A DNA stretch of 64,000 nucleotides from contig NC_065920.1 of the NCBI RefSeq assembly GCF_024586455.1, positions 15,772,144 through 15,836,143 of the forward strand, written 5' to 3'. The number at the start of each line of letters is the position of its first letter. Position 1 is the stretch's first letter. The DNA comes from Bactrocera neohumeralis (Eukaryota > Arthropoda > Insecta > Diptera > Tephritidae). Positions 11,331 through 23,543 of the stretch are shown piece after piece. The notes beneath the pieces were generated by a model that saw nothing but the letters and a program-made list of their open reading frames with translations, was not told the DNA's origin and searched no databases. The position numbers and the translations under genes are program-made.

Positions 11331-12260
11331 CGGTGTGTTTAACGTGGGTACATACTGTCGAGTGCTTTACAAGCGGATCAAATCAATGCGCTGATCAGAT
11401 TGACACTGTGTAATGAACATACTAACCACCTTGGTAGGGATCGAGGCCCATATAAAACCTCTGCCGTACCTGTATCGACACCCGGTTGCAATGCAACTCC
11501 ACATTCAAATGACAAAGTGTCAGTTCTCCATGCATTTGGATTTTAGCCACAACCACCACGATACTCCCCGGCCAGTTCGCATGAGTAGGTTGGAGCGGAC
11601 TACATGGGCTCCTGCTCCCCGTGGTACCCGAATTAAACCTCCGGTCAGACTTCGTAGCTGAAACTACTACCAGTTGAGCTTCCATACCGCTCAGGACTGG
11701 TGACCAGTAGTTGGAGCCCCATACGCACATTACACTCAGTTAAACGTCTTCGCCGCCTAAACAATTCACCCGCAGACACCCTAACTGTTCGCCATTCCGA
11801 CTAGATCACACTGCTGACATCTAAGTGTCCGTCAGTCCAGCTAATCTTCATACCACCCAGATCTCTAATGTCCGAGTACAGGCATTTTGCAGTTATATGC
11901 ACTTAGTTCTCTACCCCAGCCCCACAAAAACAATCCGACCTATCAGATTGGCGCCTCTGATGCAGCAATGACACACTCAAGCTTAAGCAGCAGCACGCTG
12001 TATGACAATCAGGTCAAGAAGGGATGCACCTAACGGAACCTGCATAGCATCTGTTGAGACGATGTGAAATACAGGCAAACAGCCAACCATCACACAACGC
12101 TGTATTGAGAGCAGCTTTTGCGACCCCAAGACTGTCGTGGCTGCTTCCCATCATACTGCGGCTCCATAAGTGGCACAGGCCACAAACTAGTTACGATATA
12201 AAATCGCTCCTTCACATTCGCTTCGCGTATATACAGACAGATAACTTTCTATAACTCCTC
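11330..12260. other. GC-richer block of unknown origin
   Basis: About 0.9 kb noticeably richer in C than its neighbours, with ORFs on both strands (11413-11661 +, 11422-11730 -, 12054-12254 +) that match nothing I know. It ends at the AT-rich sequence with ATACAGACAGATAACTTTC. It may be a degraded retroelement. Confidence 0.35.
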
Positions 12261-14250
12261 AGATTCTTTTTCATGCTCAGTTATCTTTTCTAAGTTTTGA
12301 GTAAGATTTTCAGAAACCGCTATAAAAATCAATCACTATCATCAATAAAATACTCCAAATTTAAGTTTATCTACCTTCAACTGAGCAAACTCTCACATAA
12401 AAAGCTTGCTTTATTGCTATATACTGCACCATCCTTCATCTCAAAAATATAAATCGAATAATTAGTTAAAAAAAAACACAAATTATATTTTTATACAAAC
12501 AATAGCATGATTAAACAGGTATTTTTGCCGCAAAAAAATTATAAGCAATTCTGATAATTGCTTTCATACATTTATTTTTTTCCTTCTGCGCAACAAATCA
12601 TGCCGAACATTAGCCAAATACTTGTAAGGATAATTAACGCAGCGCAAAATATATGCTACGCAATTACACGCCATTACAAGTAAGTCTGCACCTACGCGCA
12701 CGCCGCGGCGCCACTAATTATGTATAACAAAGTTGCGCATTTTCCGTTGAACATTGTAACATTCAATCAATGGTTCGGAAACTTCCACCAATACGCGCCA
12801 TTAATCCAATGAAATGCCATTTGCGCGCACTCCACCGCAACTCTCTGCGCCGCCACTGCCTCCGCCGCACGTCTTTAATACTTTACCGGCTGCGCGGTCG
12901 CCTTACCTTTTTAGTGGCGCACTGTTGCGATTGTAAATATTTGCGCCCGACACCCGCCATCCGCCATCCGCCATGCCGCTCTGGACCAGCCAGGCGCCCA
13001 GCCACAGCGCATTGTGCGAGCACCGAAGTTTACAGCTCACTTGGCGTAATCCGCAAAAACCAATGTCCTTGTGTGATGCTTAATAAATTTCATGCTTTCT
13101 GTTTGCCTTACCTGCTCCTACATATAATATATGGTGAATATGTATGTGTGTGTGTATTGAAGAGTTTATGTGCAGTTAAATATTTCGGAATTTCTCTCGT
13201 GCAAATAATTACGTTATTTATTCGTCGCTTACATACTTTTCATAACTTTTGTGCACAGAGGCTTATATATGTATGTATGTTAGTACTTCTGTAAATACTT
13301 GTATAAAGATTTGTTGTTGTACTGTATATACATATGTGCGTGTGTGCGTACATATTTTCCAATTATCATAAATGCATACTTTTACTGCCTTTCAGGCCGG
13401 CCATTTTTCTTCCGTTGACTATTGGTTATTTGTAAATATTTTCACTGTTGTTACTACACTATTTGCCTGTTGTTGCTGTTGTTGTTGTTGTTGTTTGCCT
13501 GCGCCTGTGGTCACAATTAAATCGAGACAAAATTATGTTTTATGAATATTTGAGCGCCAGGCATTGCGCCACTGAAACTCTTAACGACTCAAATCTCGTG
13601 CAGCAAGTTTGCCGAATAAACAAAAGCAAAGAGCAAAGTTGTGTGCATTGAAGCGCAGCGGAATGTTGTGAAGTCAATGGCGCACCTCGGCTGCGGATGG
13701 GCGAGTAGTTGCTTTACTATAATAATTGCCAGGCCATTGAAAATGTTTATGTGCATACTTTTACGGTCTGCAGTTTACCTCAATCGCAAAGTTATGTGCA
13801 CAAATAAATACTCTGTTGCACACACACACACACATACAATTATGTATTTTTCATTTTTCCGTAGGAATCGTTACCGCTGCTTTTCATTTCATATTTTCAT
13901 GTTGTTGAGCTACAACAAACTTGTGTTGATGTGCTATAAGCTATGTGCAGCGGTGGACTGCTCGGAAATGTTAATGACGTATCAGAGTTTATGTGCAGGC
14001 AAACTTGCTCCTTCGAGATGAGCTTCGGTGAAACACTCAAAGAAATTGTAGTTGTTGCGTAACCAAGTGGCTGCTGAAAGCGGAACTGAAAGAAATTGAC
14101 TGGGATATTTTTATTGTTTGCATGAAAACTTATTAAACTGTATTATTGTCAGCAACTCCACGACTATATGTGCATACCAGCACTTACGGATGGGCCTTTA
14201 AACGTTATGCTCACAGTTGGTTCTGGAAGGGCTTTAGCGTACTACCTTTT
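12260..14250. other. Non-repetitive island
   Basis: AT-rich with (TGT)n near 13455-13495, (TG)n near 13143 and (CA)n near 13818. The longest frame (12770-13294, 174 aa) is rich in His/Arg/Cys, lacks any domain and runs into microsatellite, so it is not called as a gene. Confidence 0.35.
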
Positions 14251-14264
14251 ATGACCTCAATCCA

Positions 14265-14640
14265 CTCATGAGACGTTGAGGTAGACTATGATATGATTTC
14301 AGACGATCTATTTATATGACAGCTATATGCTATAGTGATCCGATCTGAACAATTTCTTTGGAGATTACATTAATACCTTAGAAAATTACTCCAGCCAAAT
14401 TTCGTGAAGATATCTCGCCAAATGAAAAAGTTTTACATGCAAGCACTTGATTCCGATTCCGAGTTTGAAGGGCAGCTATATCATATAGTCGTCCGATATC
14501 GGCGGTTCCGACAAATGAGCCGATTTTTGAGTATAAAAATGTACAAAAAAATTGTACAAAATTTCAGTTCGATATTCCAAAAACCGAAACACTATTATGT
14601 TATAAATATACAGACAGACACACTGGAAAACTAATACGGG
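14265..14640 (+). repeat. TATAGC-family dispersed repeat
   Basis: Includes ATGACAGCTATATGCTATAG, CGTGAAGATATCTCGCCAAA, GGCAGCTATATCATATAGTC, CGGTTCCGACAAATGAGC and the ATACAGACAGACA block. It is followed directly by the RTE-like LINE. Confidence 0.75.
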
Positions 14641-14644
14641 TGTG

Positions 14645-15605
14645 TAAGCTGACGTTAAGCAACACCAAAAGCTCCGTCAGGATAGGTAAGGACCTCTGCG
14701 AGCCGTTCGATACCAAACGAGGTTTCAGACAAGGCGACTCCGTGCGACTTCTTCAATCTACTACTGGAGAGAATAGTTCGAGCTGCAGAGCTGAATCGAG
14801 AAGGCACAATCTCTTATAGGAGTATACAGCTGCTTACGTACGCCGACGACATCGATATTATTGGCATCAACAACCACGCTGTTAGTTCTGCTTTCTCCAG
14901 ACTGGACAAGGATGCGAAGCAAATGGGTCTAGTAGTGAAAGAGGGCAAGACGAAATATCTCCAGTGATCAAACAAACAGTCGTCGCACTCGCGACTTAGC
15001 TGCCACGTCACTGTTGACTTCGAAGTCGTGGATAATTTCGTCTATCTTAAAACCATTTTTAACACCAACAACAACTTCAGCTTCGATATCCAACCTTGCT
15101 TCGAGCTGACTAGGCAATTGAGAAGTAAAGTCCTCTCTCGACGAACTAAAACCGAACTTAATAAGTCACTCATTATTCCCGTCCTGCTATATGGTGCAGA
15201 GGCATGGATGATGACAACATCTGATGAGTCGGGTTTGCGAGTTTTTGAGAGAAAGGTTCTGCGGAAGTTTACGGCAAGTATCGCATTCGATGGAACGATG
15301 AGCTGTACGAGTTTTATGACGACATTGACAGCGAATTAAGAGTCAGCGGTTGCGCTGACTAGGTCATGTCGTCCGTATGGATGAAAACACCCCAGCTCTG
15401 TAAGTATTCGACGCAGTACCCGCCTGGAGCGAGAAGAGGAAAAGGAAGACATCTACTTCTTTGGAGAGATCAGGTGGAGAAGAACCTGGCTGCACTTGGT
15501 ATCTCGAATTGGCGTCAAATTGCGCAAAAAAGAAACGACTGACGTGCTGTTGTAACCGCGGAAGCGATGTCTACGCAAGTAAAGAAGACGAAGAAGAAGT
15601 TCAAG
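14645..15605 (+). mobile_element. RTE-like LINE, 3' half (reverse transcriptase)
   Basis: The longest RTE-type fragment in the window. Translation gives KTSSVRIG-like sequence, FDTKRGFRQGD, the catalytic box LLTYADDIDIIG near 14830-14865, SSAFSRLDKDAKQMGLVV, IPVLLYGAEAWMMTTSDESG, FERKVLRKF and a degenerate GHVVRMDENTP to LGISNWRQIA end. Several frameshifts and stops show it is dead. Confidence 0.88.
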
Positions 15606-16880
15606 GTATAATATTAACCATTTCAGTCAACAGTCGAATTTATTTAGTATTACCAGTCCAGGTCGTTATGCTACTAGTTCACATTTGGTGAGATACTTCC
15701 AAAGTGCACATACCATACACTTTCTCAAGCTTATCACACTGTCGCCATACAACTGCATTTAGTTCCAAAGTCTCGTAAATCCAATAAACCTATCGGTACT
15801 AACTAGTAGTGACCTTGGTGCGATTGCAACAAATGTGCTACTTAAAAGTATTTATACGATTTCCAATTTCTGACCACTTGCATGTAAGATATTCTCATTT
15901 TAAACTCTAAAGGTTAGCACAAAACATGCTTAATGGCATGTCAAAATGCATTTTAGTTTAACTTTTTGCAGTTTTCGCAATCAAATTTGATTTCCGACTT
16001 AAATAAACTTTTATTGCCCAGTTTGGAAGTTGATCAAGAATATTAAAAAGCTTAGCTACAGAAGTATAATAAGTTTCAAGAAGGGATCTGTAAAGAAATT
16101 CGTAAGTCTTTGGTATTTTAGTTTGGAGAGTTCACGGCAAAATCTAATTAAAAAATAAATAATTTATGATTACTCCGATTCGAAATTCAATAAGTTCAAA
16201 AATAAAGTACTAACGGCTGTTTACACCACCCAGTTCTTCATTTGCCTGCTCAAAAATTTTCGTTTTTGTAGCAAAAGCTTAAACATGTTTCATATAATTC
16301 AGTTATTTATACTTTTTCCACTTATTCGCTTGCTGCCATGCTTTCTGGCTTCGTGCGCCGTAAATAAATGCGGCAGATGGCACAAATAATGAATACCCAA
16401 ATATGTGAATATCCACATCCACATCTGCATATAAAGATTTGAAGTCTTGTGCACGGAAACAGCAGATTTAGAAAAAGAGCCGGCGGGAAAAAGCGTGAAA
16501 GGAAAACATGCAACTTTAAGCGCGATAGAGACATACTAGGAAAATGTAACATGAAATATGCAAACGATATGTCAGCAGCGAATTTATTGCCAATTCCACA
16601 ATATTCCCCAATTGCATCGGCAAACGTATCGACAGCAAGTAAGGGCCCATAGGCATCGTATTCCCTCCCACGCGCCCTCGACGACTATAACGTTTCCGTT
16701 ATTTACATGCATATCCGTGCGATCCAAGGAAGAAGCTGGTATATGTAAATATTGCAGTTGTTTGTGTAGTTGCAGGCACATGCAATCCATAAGTAGGCAT
16801 TCATGCTGTTGCCTAGAGGATTTGAAGAACCCTTTTGGAAAACTTTTCGTTTGTCTACACTGCGTTGCTGCGAAGGGTGC
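15606..16880. other. Non-repetitive spacer
   Basis: AT-rich, with a less AT-rich part at 16320-16880. ORFs at 16322-16552 (-) and 16449-16652 (+) have no recognisable features. Confidence 0.3.
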
Positions 16881-16884
16881 TATC

Positions 16885-17960
16885 GAACTTCGCGAAGCTG
16901 GACACATTAAGGGTCTTAGAGAGGGATATTCTGCAATCCTCTTTTACTTCGACTACATCCCTGACAATTTAGACGACTGCGCCGCGCAATATATACTTAC
17001 CTGCGAGGGATATGTGAGTGGGGTGGAGTCGCTGGAGAAGAAGCGCAGTGAGCTCTTTCGTCGATGGATAAAAGCTCAAAGCGAAGGTTGGAAGGAAAGT
17101 ATTCTGTCGGGAGCTTTCAATCAACTCTTGTTCCAGACTACATTGCTTCGGATAGCTGGACACATTTAAGGTCTTAAAGAGGGATATTCCGAAATCCTCT
17201 CTTACTTCGAGTACATCCCTGACAACGTAGACGACTGCTCCGCGGAACAAATTTCTTCTCCGCGCATTTACCTACGAGAAATATGTAAATGGGATGGAGG
17301 CACCGGAGAAGAGGGTCAGTGAGTCCTAAGTAATGTCTTTCAAGCAGAAGTGACAGCCATCAAGGTAGCAGCAGACGTACATCTCCAAAGTGTGGCTTCG
17401 TTTAGGGAGATATAAATCCACTCGAATAGCGGAGCTACTATGTAGATCATGAGCTCGCTGGCTATATTCTCAAAGCTAGTCAAGGAGAGCACGACTCATT
17501 AGCAGTAGCTTCAAGCTACATCCATTGGATGCGAGGTCCAATTCCCATCAGGATGGCAAAGAGCAGAAGATCCTCTGCCTTCGTGTATTCTAGCGCTGGA
17601 TCTATGGGTTTTTGGAGGACTGGATAGATTTTGGAGGTCGCAATTTGTCAAAGTTGCAATAAGGAAGATGAGATAGGAACATCTAAACACTTTCTCCTGC
17701 ACTGTGTAGCTTTTGTATCTTGGTTTGCCATATTTTTTATGAATCCGACGAATTGGCTGGAATTGATTTTATCCATCGCAATAAACTTGTGACTGGCTCC
17801 AGGCGCTATGTAGATATGCGACAGTCCTTTTGATCCGAACTTATGAGATCTGGGTATCCCAAAGAACGAGCGTTCCTTGCAGTACGAGCAGAATTATTCG
17901 TGGTTTTGCAAGAAATCAGCATATTTACTGAACCTCACCTAACCTTAACTGATAGACGAA
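16885..17960 (+). mobile_element. I-group LINE fragment with a tandem internal duplication
   Basis: A ~260-270-bp segment (CTGGACACATTAAGGGTCTT to GAGAAGAAGCGCAGTGAG) at 16,897-17,050 recurs at 17,155-17,320 with the same words in order. RNase H fragments follow (AEVTAIKVAADV-like at 17345-17380), then a decayed Cys region and a CCTCACCTAACCTTAAC tail at ~17930-17950. The same 3' UTR words recur at 40.56-40.74 kb. Confidence 0.65.
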
Positions 17961-17989
17961 GTGTAGATCCGACTGGGCTCTGCCTTAGT

Positions 17990-18765
17990 AAGTTAGGTTA
18001 GGTTAGATGGCTGATGAAGGATCGCATGTGGACTACTATATGTAGTCCTTGGTGAGGCCAGAGAAAAGAAGAACTTTCATGTTCGAACTACAAATTAGCA
18101 AAAAGTAGCCAATACAAATTTGCACAAGCGTTTAATTTCCATTCCCGCCAGCTCTGTGGGATGTCTGAAGGTATGTGTTGAGTTGTTTCCACCTAATGTT
18201 CTTCCATACAGCTTCTGCAGATGGCGTCTGGTAGGATACCCAGCTTTACTGCGTTGACGCCAATAGGGCAATGGCCCGTAAAAGCCCGAGATAAAAACCC
18301 AGAAGCTAGCCTTACTGAGAGCAAAGAGATTTATCCGCGCGGGCCAGCTATTCAATAGTAGAACACTTTTCTTAAGGAGGCAGCACTCAGGAGCAGTAAA
18401 TTTACTGCTACCTTAATGGCTGCAATCTCGGCCTGGAAGGCACTGCAATAGTCAGGAAGTCTGAAACTCGCCGGTATATAGGTAGAGAAGGAGCCAACAG
18501 AGTTCGGTTCAGCGATTCCATGATCCAAGTGAACCGGTATGAATGAGGATTTTCGAGTGTTCTTTTAGGAACATATGGCCATGGTTGGAATGAGCCTTAG
18601 TGCACCACACATGCTGATGAGCGCCGCCCGCTGATCTCTCTCGAGTTTCTTTGCAAAAGTGGTCCTTTTTAGAGCCCTCCACCACATAAAGACTCCACAG
18701 AACGTAATGGGCTTGACATTGGTGTCGTAAAGCCAAAGGATCACTTACGGTGAGAGACACCATCT
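17990..18765 (-). mobile_element. I-group LINE fragment, RNase H to 3' end (reverse strand)
   Basis: Read on the minus strand: RNase H words around 18380-18460, then LSKASF..LLTGHCPIGVNA.KLGI, CRSCMEE-type motif (18160-18310) and finally CCATCTAACCTAACCTAACT at the 3' end (~18000). Confidence 0.65.
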
Positions 18766-18769
18766 TTTG

Positions 18770-20415
18770 CCAATGGCTCCTTTAGAACAGTAGAAGGCAA
18801 GGCAATGGATGCCTTCTCTGTCTTCGATATTCGGCTTCCATGAAAGGTTCCTACCGGATGAGCCCTAGATATAAAATCTAGGGGAAGGATCGATTTTAGT
18901 AGAGTTCATGCATATTGGGTTCTCTGGGATAAAATAGAACCATATGAGGTCATAACTGGTATAGTTTTTGAGAGCCATCGCAAATTTCAAAAAAAAAAAC
19001 TCAAATTCAAACGCGTTCAATACACTTTCAAATACAACCGCCCACCTTTCGATGTGGATATCATATATCTGAGGTATTTTCCACGCGGGGACTTTTCCAT
19101 AAAAAATTAAAACAAAAAAAACTCCCCCCACTAACCAAACCAAAATCTCACCAAATCTAGGATTAAAACACTGCTAGCTTACGCCTTTTATAAAAACTTG
19201 ATTTTTTCCCAACATTGTCAAGGCAACGCGCAAAGCAAACAAGATTCCGCTAAGCCCACAGTTGCCTCACAGGCGGCATTGTTGCACACAACACACAACA
19301 ACTGTTATGTTGCTATTTCTTCTGTTCTGTCTGTTGCCATTGAAGTTGAAGCAAAACTCGCCTGAGGAGTACTCAGAGAGTGCAATTTTTTCGCTGCCAA
19401 CTAACAACTATTCATACGCTCGTGCATGCTTTGGCAAACGTATGTATGTATGCAAGCATGAAAACGGCAAAAACCGTTAGCATATGCCCCGCTAGTGCGT
19501 ATATATTTATGAGTTGTTGCATGCATATGTATGTATGTAGGCATGTACGCGCGGTGCAACCAACCAGTCAATGCTGGAGTCGTGCCACTAAATGGCTGTT
19601 CAATATCCTGCAGCGTATTTGCTGCTACAGCGGGAATTCGACAAAAAGGCTTAAAATCAACCAACCAACAACAACAACAATAACAGCTACCAGAGCGATA
19701 GCAATGTATTGCCAACGCCATAAATACAAACGTATTCATATTTATTAAATAAGCGCATACAGATACGGCGCGGCCCAAACGCTCGGCAATTGCTTGCAGC
19801 AGGGAAATTTTATCAATTTCTCACGTGAAAAATGTTAACAAATTTTTATGACTCGCAAGCGCAATGCAATATCCTTATAAGCCCACTCACCTGCACATAC
19901 ATATGCAGGACCGCAGGCGAGCAAACACACATACACATGTTTGCATGCATTTCACTTACGAATAATAGTAGGAAATGTAATCGAAACACATCTCTGTGAT
20001 ATGAATCGCGGCGAATTGAATATTGCAATAATAAAATTCAAATATGCCCCCTCGGCCCCCTCGCAAATATGCCGCAAATGTGGCACACTTCCTCCTCGCA
20101 AATATGGCACACTCATGCAATTGCATACAATTAAGTGGCAACGCTCCGTGTTACAATATGTCTGTGTGGTCTTTTAGCTCTTGGCTTGAGGTCAAAATGC
20201 GAAAAAAGTTTGCTGTGATTTTTGCATATTTTTGGCGGCAGCAGTGTCAGGTAGTTTTTATGCGGAATTCCCCTTTCACATGATACAACAAGGAATATTA
20301 ATCAGGTTAACTTGTGATTGCATCTCTAGAGTGCTATGGCGCGTATTTTCAATTAATAAATTCGATTTCGATCACATTATTTACTCAAGGAAATTTAAGT
20401 TCGCAGTTACCTTAA
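18770..20415. other. Non-repetitive island
   Basis: No gene recognised. Several ORFs (19262-19480, 19380-19748, 19941-20283) overlap each other and contain ATGTATGT-type simple repeats. 18865-19140 is A/T-rich with homopolymers. Confidence 0.3.
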
Positions 20416-20417
20416 AT

Positions 20418-21065
20418 ATTGGTAGTCGAAAAAGTCTTTACGTATTTTATCAATAGATGTCGTTGCAGTCGTTATCCCCAGCGCGACCAAACACATTGTG
20501 TCACACCATATAGCTTTGGAAAGGTGAGATTTTAAGCTTCATTTAACCAAAAAAAGAACAAAATTCGGGGAAGTTAAAAAAAAAGTTACTGCTGTTCAAA
20601 AATGAGTGAAAATAATGAAGAAATTCACTATATTTTGAATTTTTGTATAAAAAAGGGAAGAATGCCACGCAAGCCGTCAATGAAATTTGTGAAGTTTACG
20701 AAGACGATGCTGTATCAGCTCGTTTGGTACAACAATGGTTCGCTCCCTTCCGATTTGGAAATTTCGATGTGAAAGATGGTCGACCTATCGTTGAAAAAGT
20801 CAATGAAATTATGGAAAAGATTGATCAGTACCGTCACATAAGCAGCCATGACATCGCTAAAGAACTTAACATTCAGCATCAAACGATTTTGAACCATTTA
20901 AAAAAGGCTGGCTACAAAAAAAAAGCTCGAGGCTGCTGGCTAAGACTTAATTTAATTACTACCCGCAAACACAATGGACTAAGTGGTGGTCCGGCGCTCA
21001 TGTGTCTCTTTTTTCAACCAACCAACCAACTATCACAAGAAATCAGTTGGCTGTTGAAAACTTTA
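20418..21065 (+). mobile_element. Mariner (DDD) remnant, N-terminal part
   Basis: A terminal-type sequence GGTAGTCGAAAAAGTCTTTA is at 20,420. An ATG at 20602 begins MSENNEEIHYILNFCIKKG, and after a frameshift NATQAVNEICEVYED, RHISSHDIAKELNIQHQTIL and NHLKKAGYKKK follow (20643-20930): the paired HTH of a SETMAR-type mariner transposase. The catalytic domain is absent. Confidence 0.85.
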
Positions 21066-21640
21066 TAGTAATTTCAAGAATTATCACACAGTTTCATTAG
21101 AGCTAAAACATGTCGCATTACTTAATCTCTCTATATTCACTGTAATGCCGATCTTTCAGCTACAATGCTGTTATCTAGCAAGCTTTCACTTATCTCCAAG
21201 CTTTTGAGTACAGAGTCCAGGTTGCTCACGTAATGATACACCTTCGAATGATTCCCTGAAGTTCTTAAGTGTCTTTTAGGAAATCTACACCCATCTTCGC
21301 ATTTTTTCTCCCACATTACACGAAAACGGAGTGCTTTTGAAAACTTTAAAGTAATTTCACTCATTTACAAGTATATAACCCACAGATTCATTGATGTTAA
21401 AACATGTCGCGTTACTTGGCTATAAGCAGGAGTTAATGAGTCCATTGTACCTCTGTAAAGCTGAGGCAAAACAGGCTCTATAGTATAACAGGAAATCTCG
21501 CTATTTGCACTGTTATGTCGAACTTTCATCCGACGAGCTTTCATCTAACTTTGAGCATTCGAGTAGAGGATACAAGTTTTTCACGAACAAATCCATCAAC
21601 AAATGGTCCTCTGGAATGCTTTATTAGTCGAATTGTGATT
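21054..21640. repeat. Degenerate tandem duplication (~280 bp) upstream of the MDH paralogue
   Basis: GAAAACTTTATAGTAATTTCA, TTTCATTAGAGCTAAAACAT, GTCGCATTACTT and CGAGCTTTCA-type words at 21054-21230 reappear in order at 21338-21590 (GAAAACTTTAAAGTAATTTC, ATTGATGTTAAAACATGTCG, CGTTACTT, GAGCTTTCATC). Confidence 0.7.
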
Positions 21641-21981
21641 GAAACGCTATTAAACTACTCTCTATGAATTTCGGCGCTCATTTTCTTATTATATCTCCTC
21701 TGAGTGATGATCTTCATATTATTTCAGTCAAAATCCACAAAAACAAACCCAATACATATTACAACAAACACAGTGTACAACTACAAAAATACATACATTC
21801 ACATAAATGTTTATATATTCACAGAAAGTAAAAATCACCTCTCGCAGACATTTCAAACAAATTTATTTAACAAAGTTGTATTCCCAGTAACATCAACAAA
21901 GCTCAGACAATATTAAAAGGCAAATATCAGAAATAATTTCAACACATTCGCTGGAACCAAACAAAGAAGACAAATTTAGTA
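21640..21981 (+). promoter_or_regulatory. 5' flank and probable promoter of the MDH paralogue
   Basis: AT-rich, with ACAAA/ACAAC-rich sequence just before the ATG. There is no clear TATA box or initiator. Fly testis promoters are typically short and featureless, which would fit but does not prove testis expression. Confidence 0.35.
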
Positions 21982-23181
21982 ATGTTGCGTAACGCGCGTT
22001 CACTCTTGAAGTCTTTTTCGAGTTTAAGCAGAAAATTCTCTACCACGCAAACGGTAAGAAGATCTCATTTTGAAATTGCTCCAACAAATAAGTATCAACT
22101 AACTTATTTTTTACGCAATTTCAGAGCAATAGTCGGGTTTGTGTCATCGGCGCTTGTGGTAATGTGGGCCAGGCCCTCTCTCTATTGCTCAAGCGCGATG
22201 ATCGTGTCACAGTACTCTCACTATATGACGTGAAAAAAGCTATTGGTATGGCTTTGGATATGTCACACATCGACACCAATTCGGAAGTGTTCGGCTACGA
22301 AAAAATTGAGATGCTACCCAAAGCTTTGTACTGTAAGTCTAAAATTTCAGTTATGTTACCCGATTAATTATTATACCAACGAAAGGTGCCGACGTCGTCG
22401 TTATCGTGGCGGGTCAACCGCGCAAGCAAGGCATGTCAGAAGATGAGCTACTCAAACAGAACGGCCCTCTTATTGTGGAGATTATGCCGCACATTGCCGA
22501 AATCTGTCCGAAAGCATTGATTGCCATAGTTACCAGTCCGACCAATGCGATTGTGCCATTAGCAGCGGAGGTGCTTAAAAAGGTATGCAAATGCATTTTA
22601 ACAGAAGGCATCCACTCACTCCTCACGTTACATTGCAGAAAGACGCATTCGATCCCAATCGCTTGTTCGGTGTCACCACACATAACGTCGTACGTGCGCG
22701 CACTTTTATCTCTGATGAATTACAAGTGGATGCATCTATGGTGAAAGTGCCCGTTATCGGTGGCAATTCGCCGTGCACGATCCTGCCGGTGCTCACGCAT
22801 ACCAAACCGAAATTCAAAATTGAAGATGAGGACGACGCAATACCGTTAATAAGGAAATTGCGTGCTGCGGAGGACAATGTGGCCAAGGTGAAGGGTGATC
22901 AGGGCGCCACACTAGTTATAGCGCATTCAGTCGCTAAATTTACTCACGCACTGTTAATGGGCCTAGCCGGTATGGGCGATCCAGTAGAATGCGCCTACGT
23001 GGAATCATCTGTAACCGATTGCTCATTTTTCGCCACACCTTTGAAACTGGGTAAACAGGGTATTGAGAAGAATTTGGGTATACCAAGCTTAGCAAAGTTC
23101 GAAGCGGAATTACTGCATGATTTGATACCCGAGCTGAAGGAGAGCATTAAGAAAGGGATTGATTTCGCGAAGAAGAAATGA
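21982..23181 (+). CDS. Mitochondrial-type malate dehydrogenase paralogue lacking catalytic residues (probable pseudoenzyme), 4 exons
   Basis: Exons are 21982-22053, 22125-22332, 22386-22582 and 22639-23181. The introns are 71, 53 and 56 bp with GT-AG ends, and the joined product is 339 aa, the usual length for fly mitochondrial MDH. Residues 1-24 (MLRNARSLLKSFSSLSRKFS...) look like a mitochondrial presequence. The Rossmann GxxGxxG is at 33-39 (GACGNVG) and the NAD-binding Asp is at 59 (SLYD). The family would normally interconvert malate and oxaloacetate. Here only the substrate arginines at 106 (PRKQGM) and 178 (VVRART) remain. The positions equivalent to E. coli MDH R87, N119, D150 and H177 are E112, S144, N175 and N202, with spacing exactly conserved. 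The reading frame is open and splice sites are intact, so it looks like a maintained gene and not a pseudogene. Catalysis is very unlikely. A testis/sperm role, as for other fly metabolic paralogues, is inference. Confidence 0.93.
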
Positions 23182-23540
23182 AAGAGGCGCCTTAGGAATG
23201 TTTGCTTAAGTTTTTTTGTTGTTTATTTCGTTTGATATTCCGCGTTTTATATTCCATTTTATAAATATTTATTCACAAATTATGTAAAATATGAAAAATT
23301 ATTCCTCATTTGAAGTGCTTGAAGGCTGTGAAGATATTTCCTGGGTTTAACGAATTCTAATTTTTGGGTGCAATTATTGATTGCATAAACCAGCAGAGAT
23401 ATCAGGAAGCCACTTCGTCTTGCCAATTTAACCCTTTGCACATATATATCTGTGTACACATTCCGCACAATAGCGCCTCCAAGCCTATTTTATAGCTAAT
23501 AGAATTTGCTTGAGACTTTAGGGATGTTAGGGTGTAGTCA
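23182..23540. other. 3' flank of the MDH paralogue
   Basis: T-rich after the stop, consistent with a short 3' UTR. There is no canonical AATAAA close by. The rest is unremarkable. Confidence 0.35.
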
Positions 23541-23543
23541 TAT

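Noticed and set aside
12770..13294. 174-aa ORF on the plus strand
   Set aside because: Arg/His/Cys-rich, no domain or signal, and it runs into TG microsatellite and ATGTATGT repeats. It is better explained as an open frame by chance.
22333..22385. The 53-bp MDH intron as a frameshift rather than an intron
   Set aside because: It has GTAAGT and an AG acceptor, and joining restores YCADVVVIVAG in the exact MDH frame.
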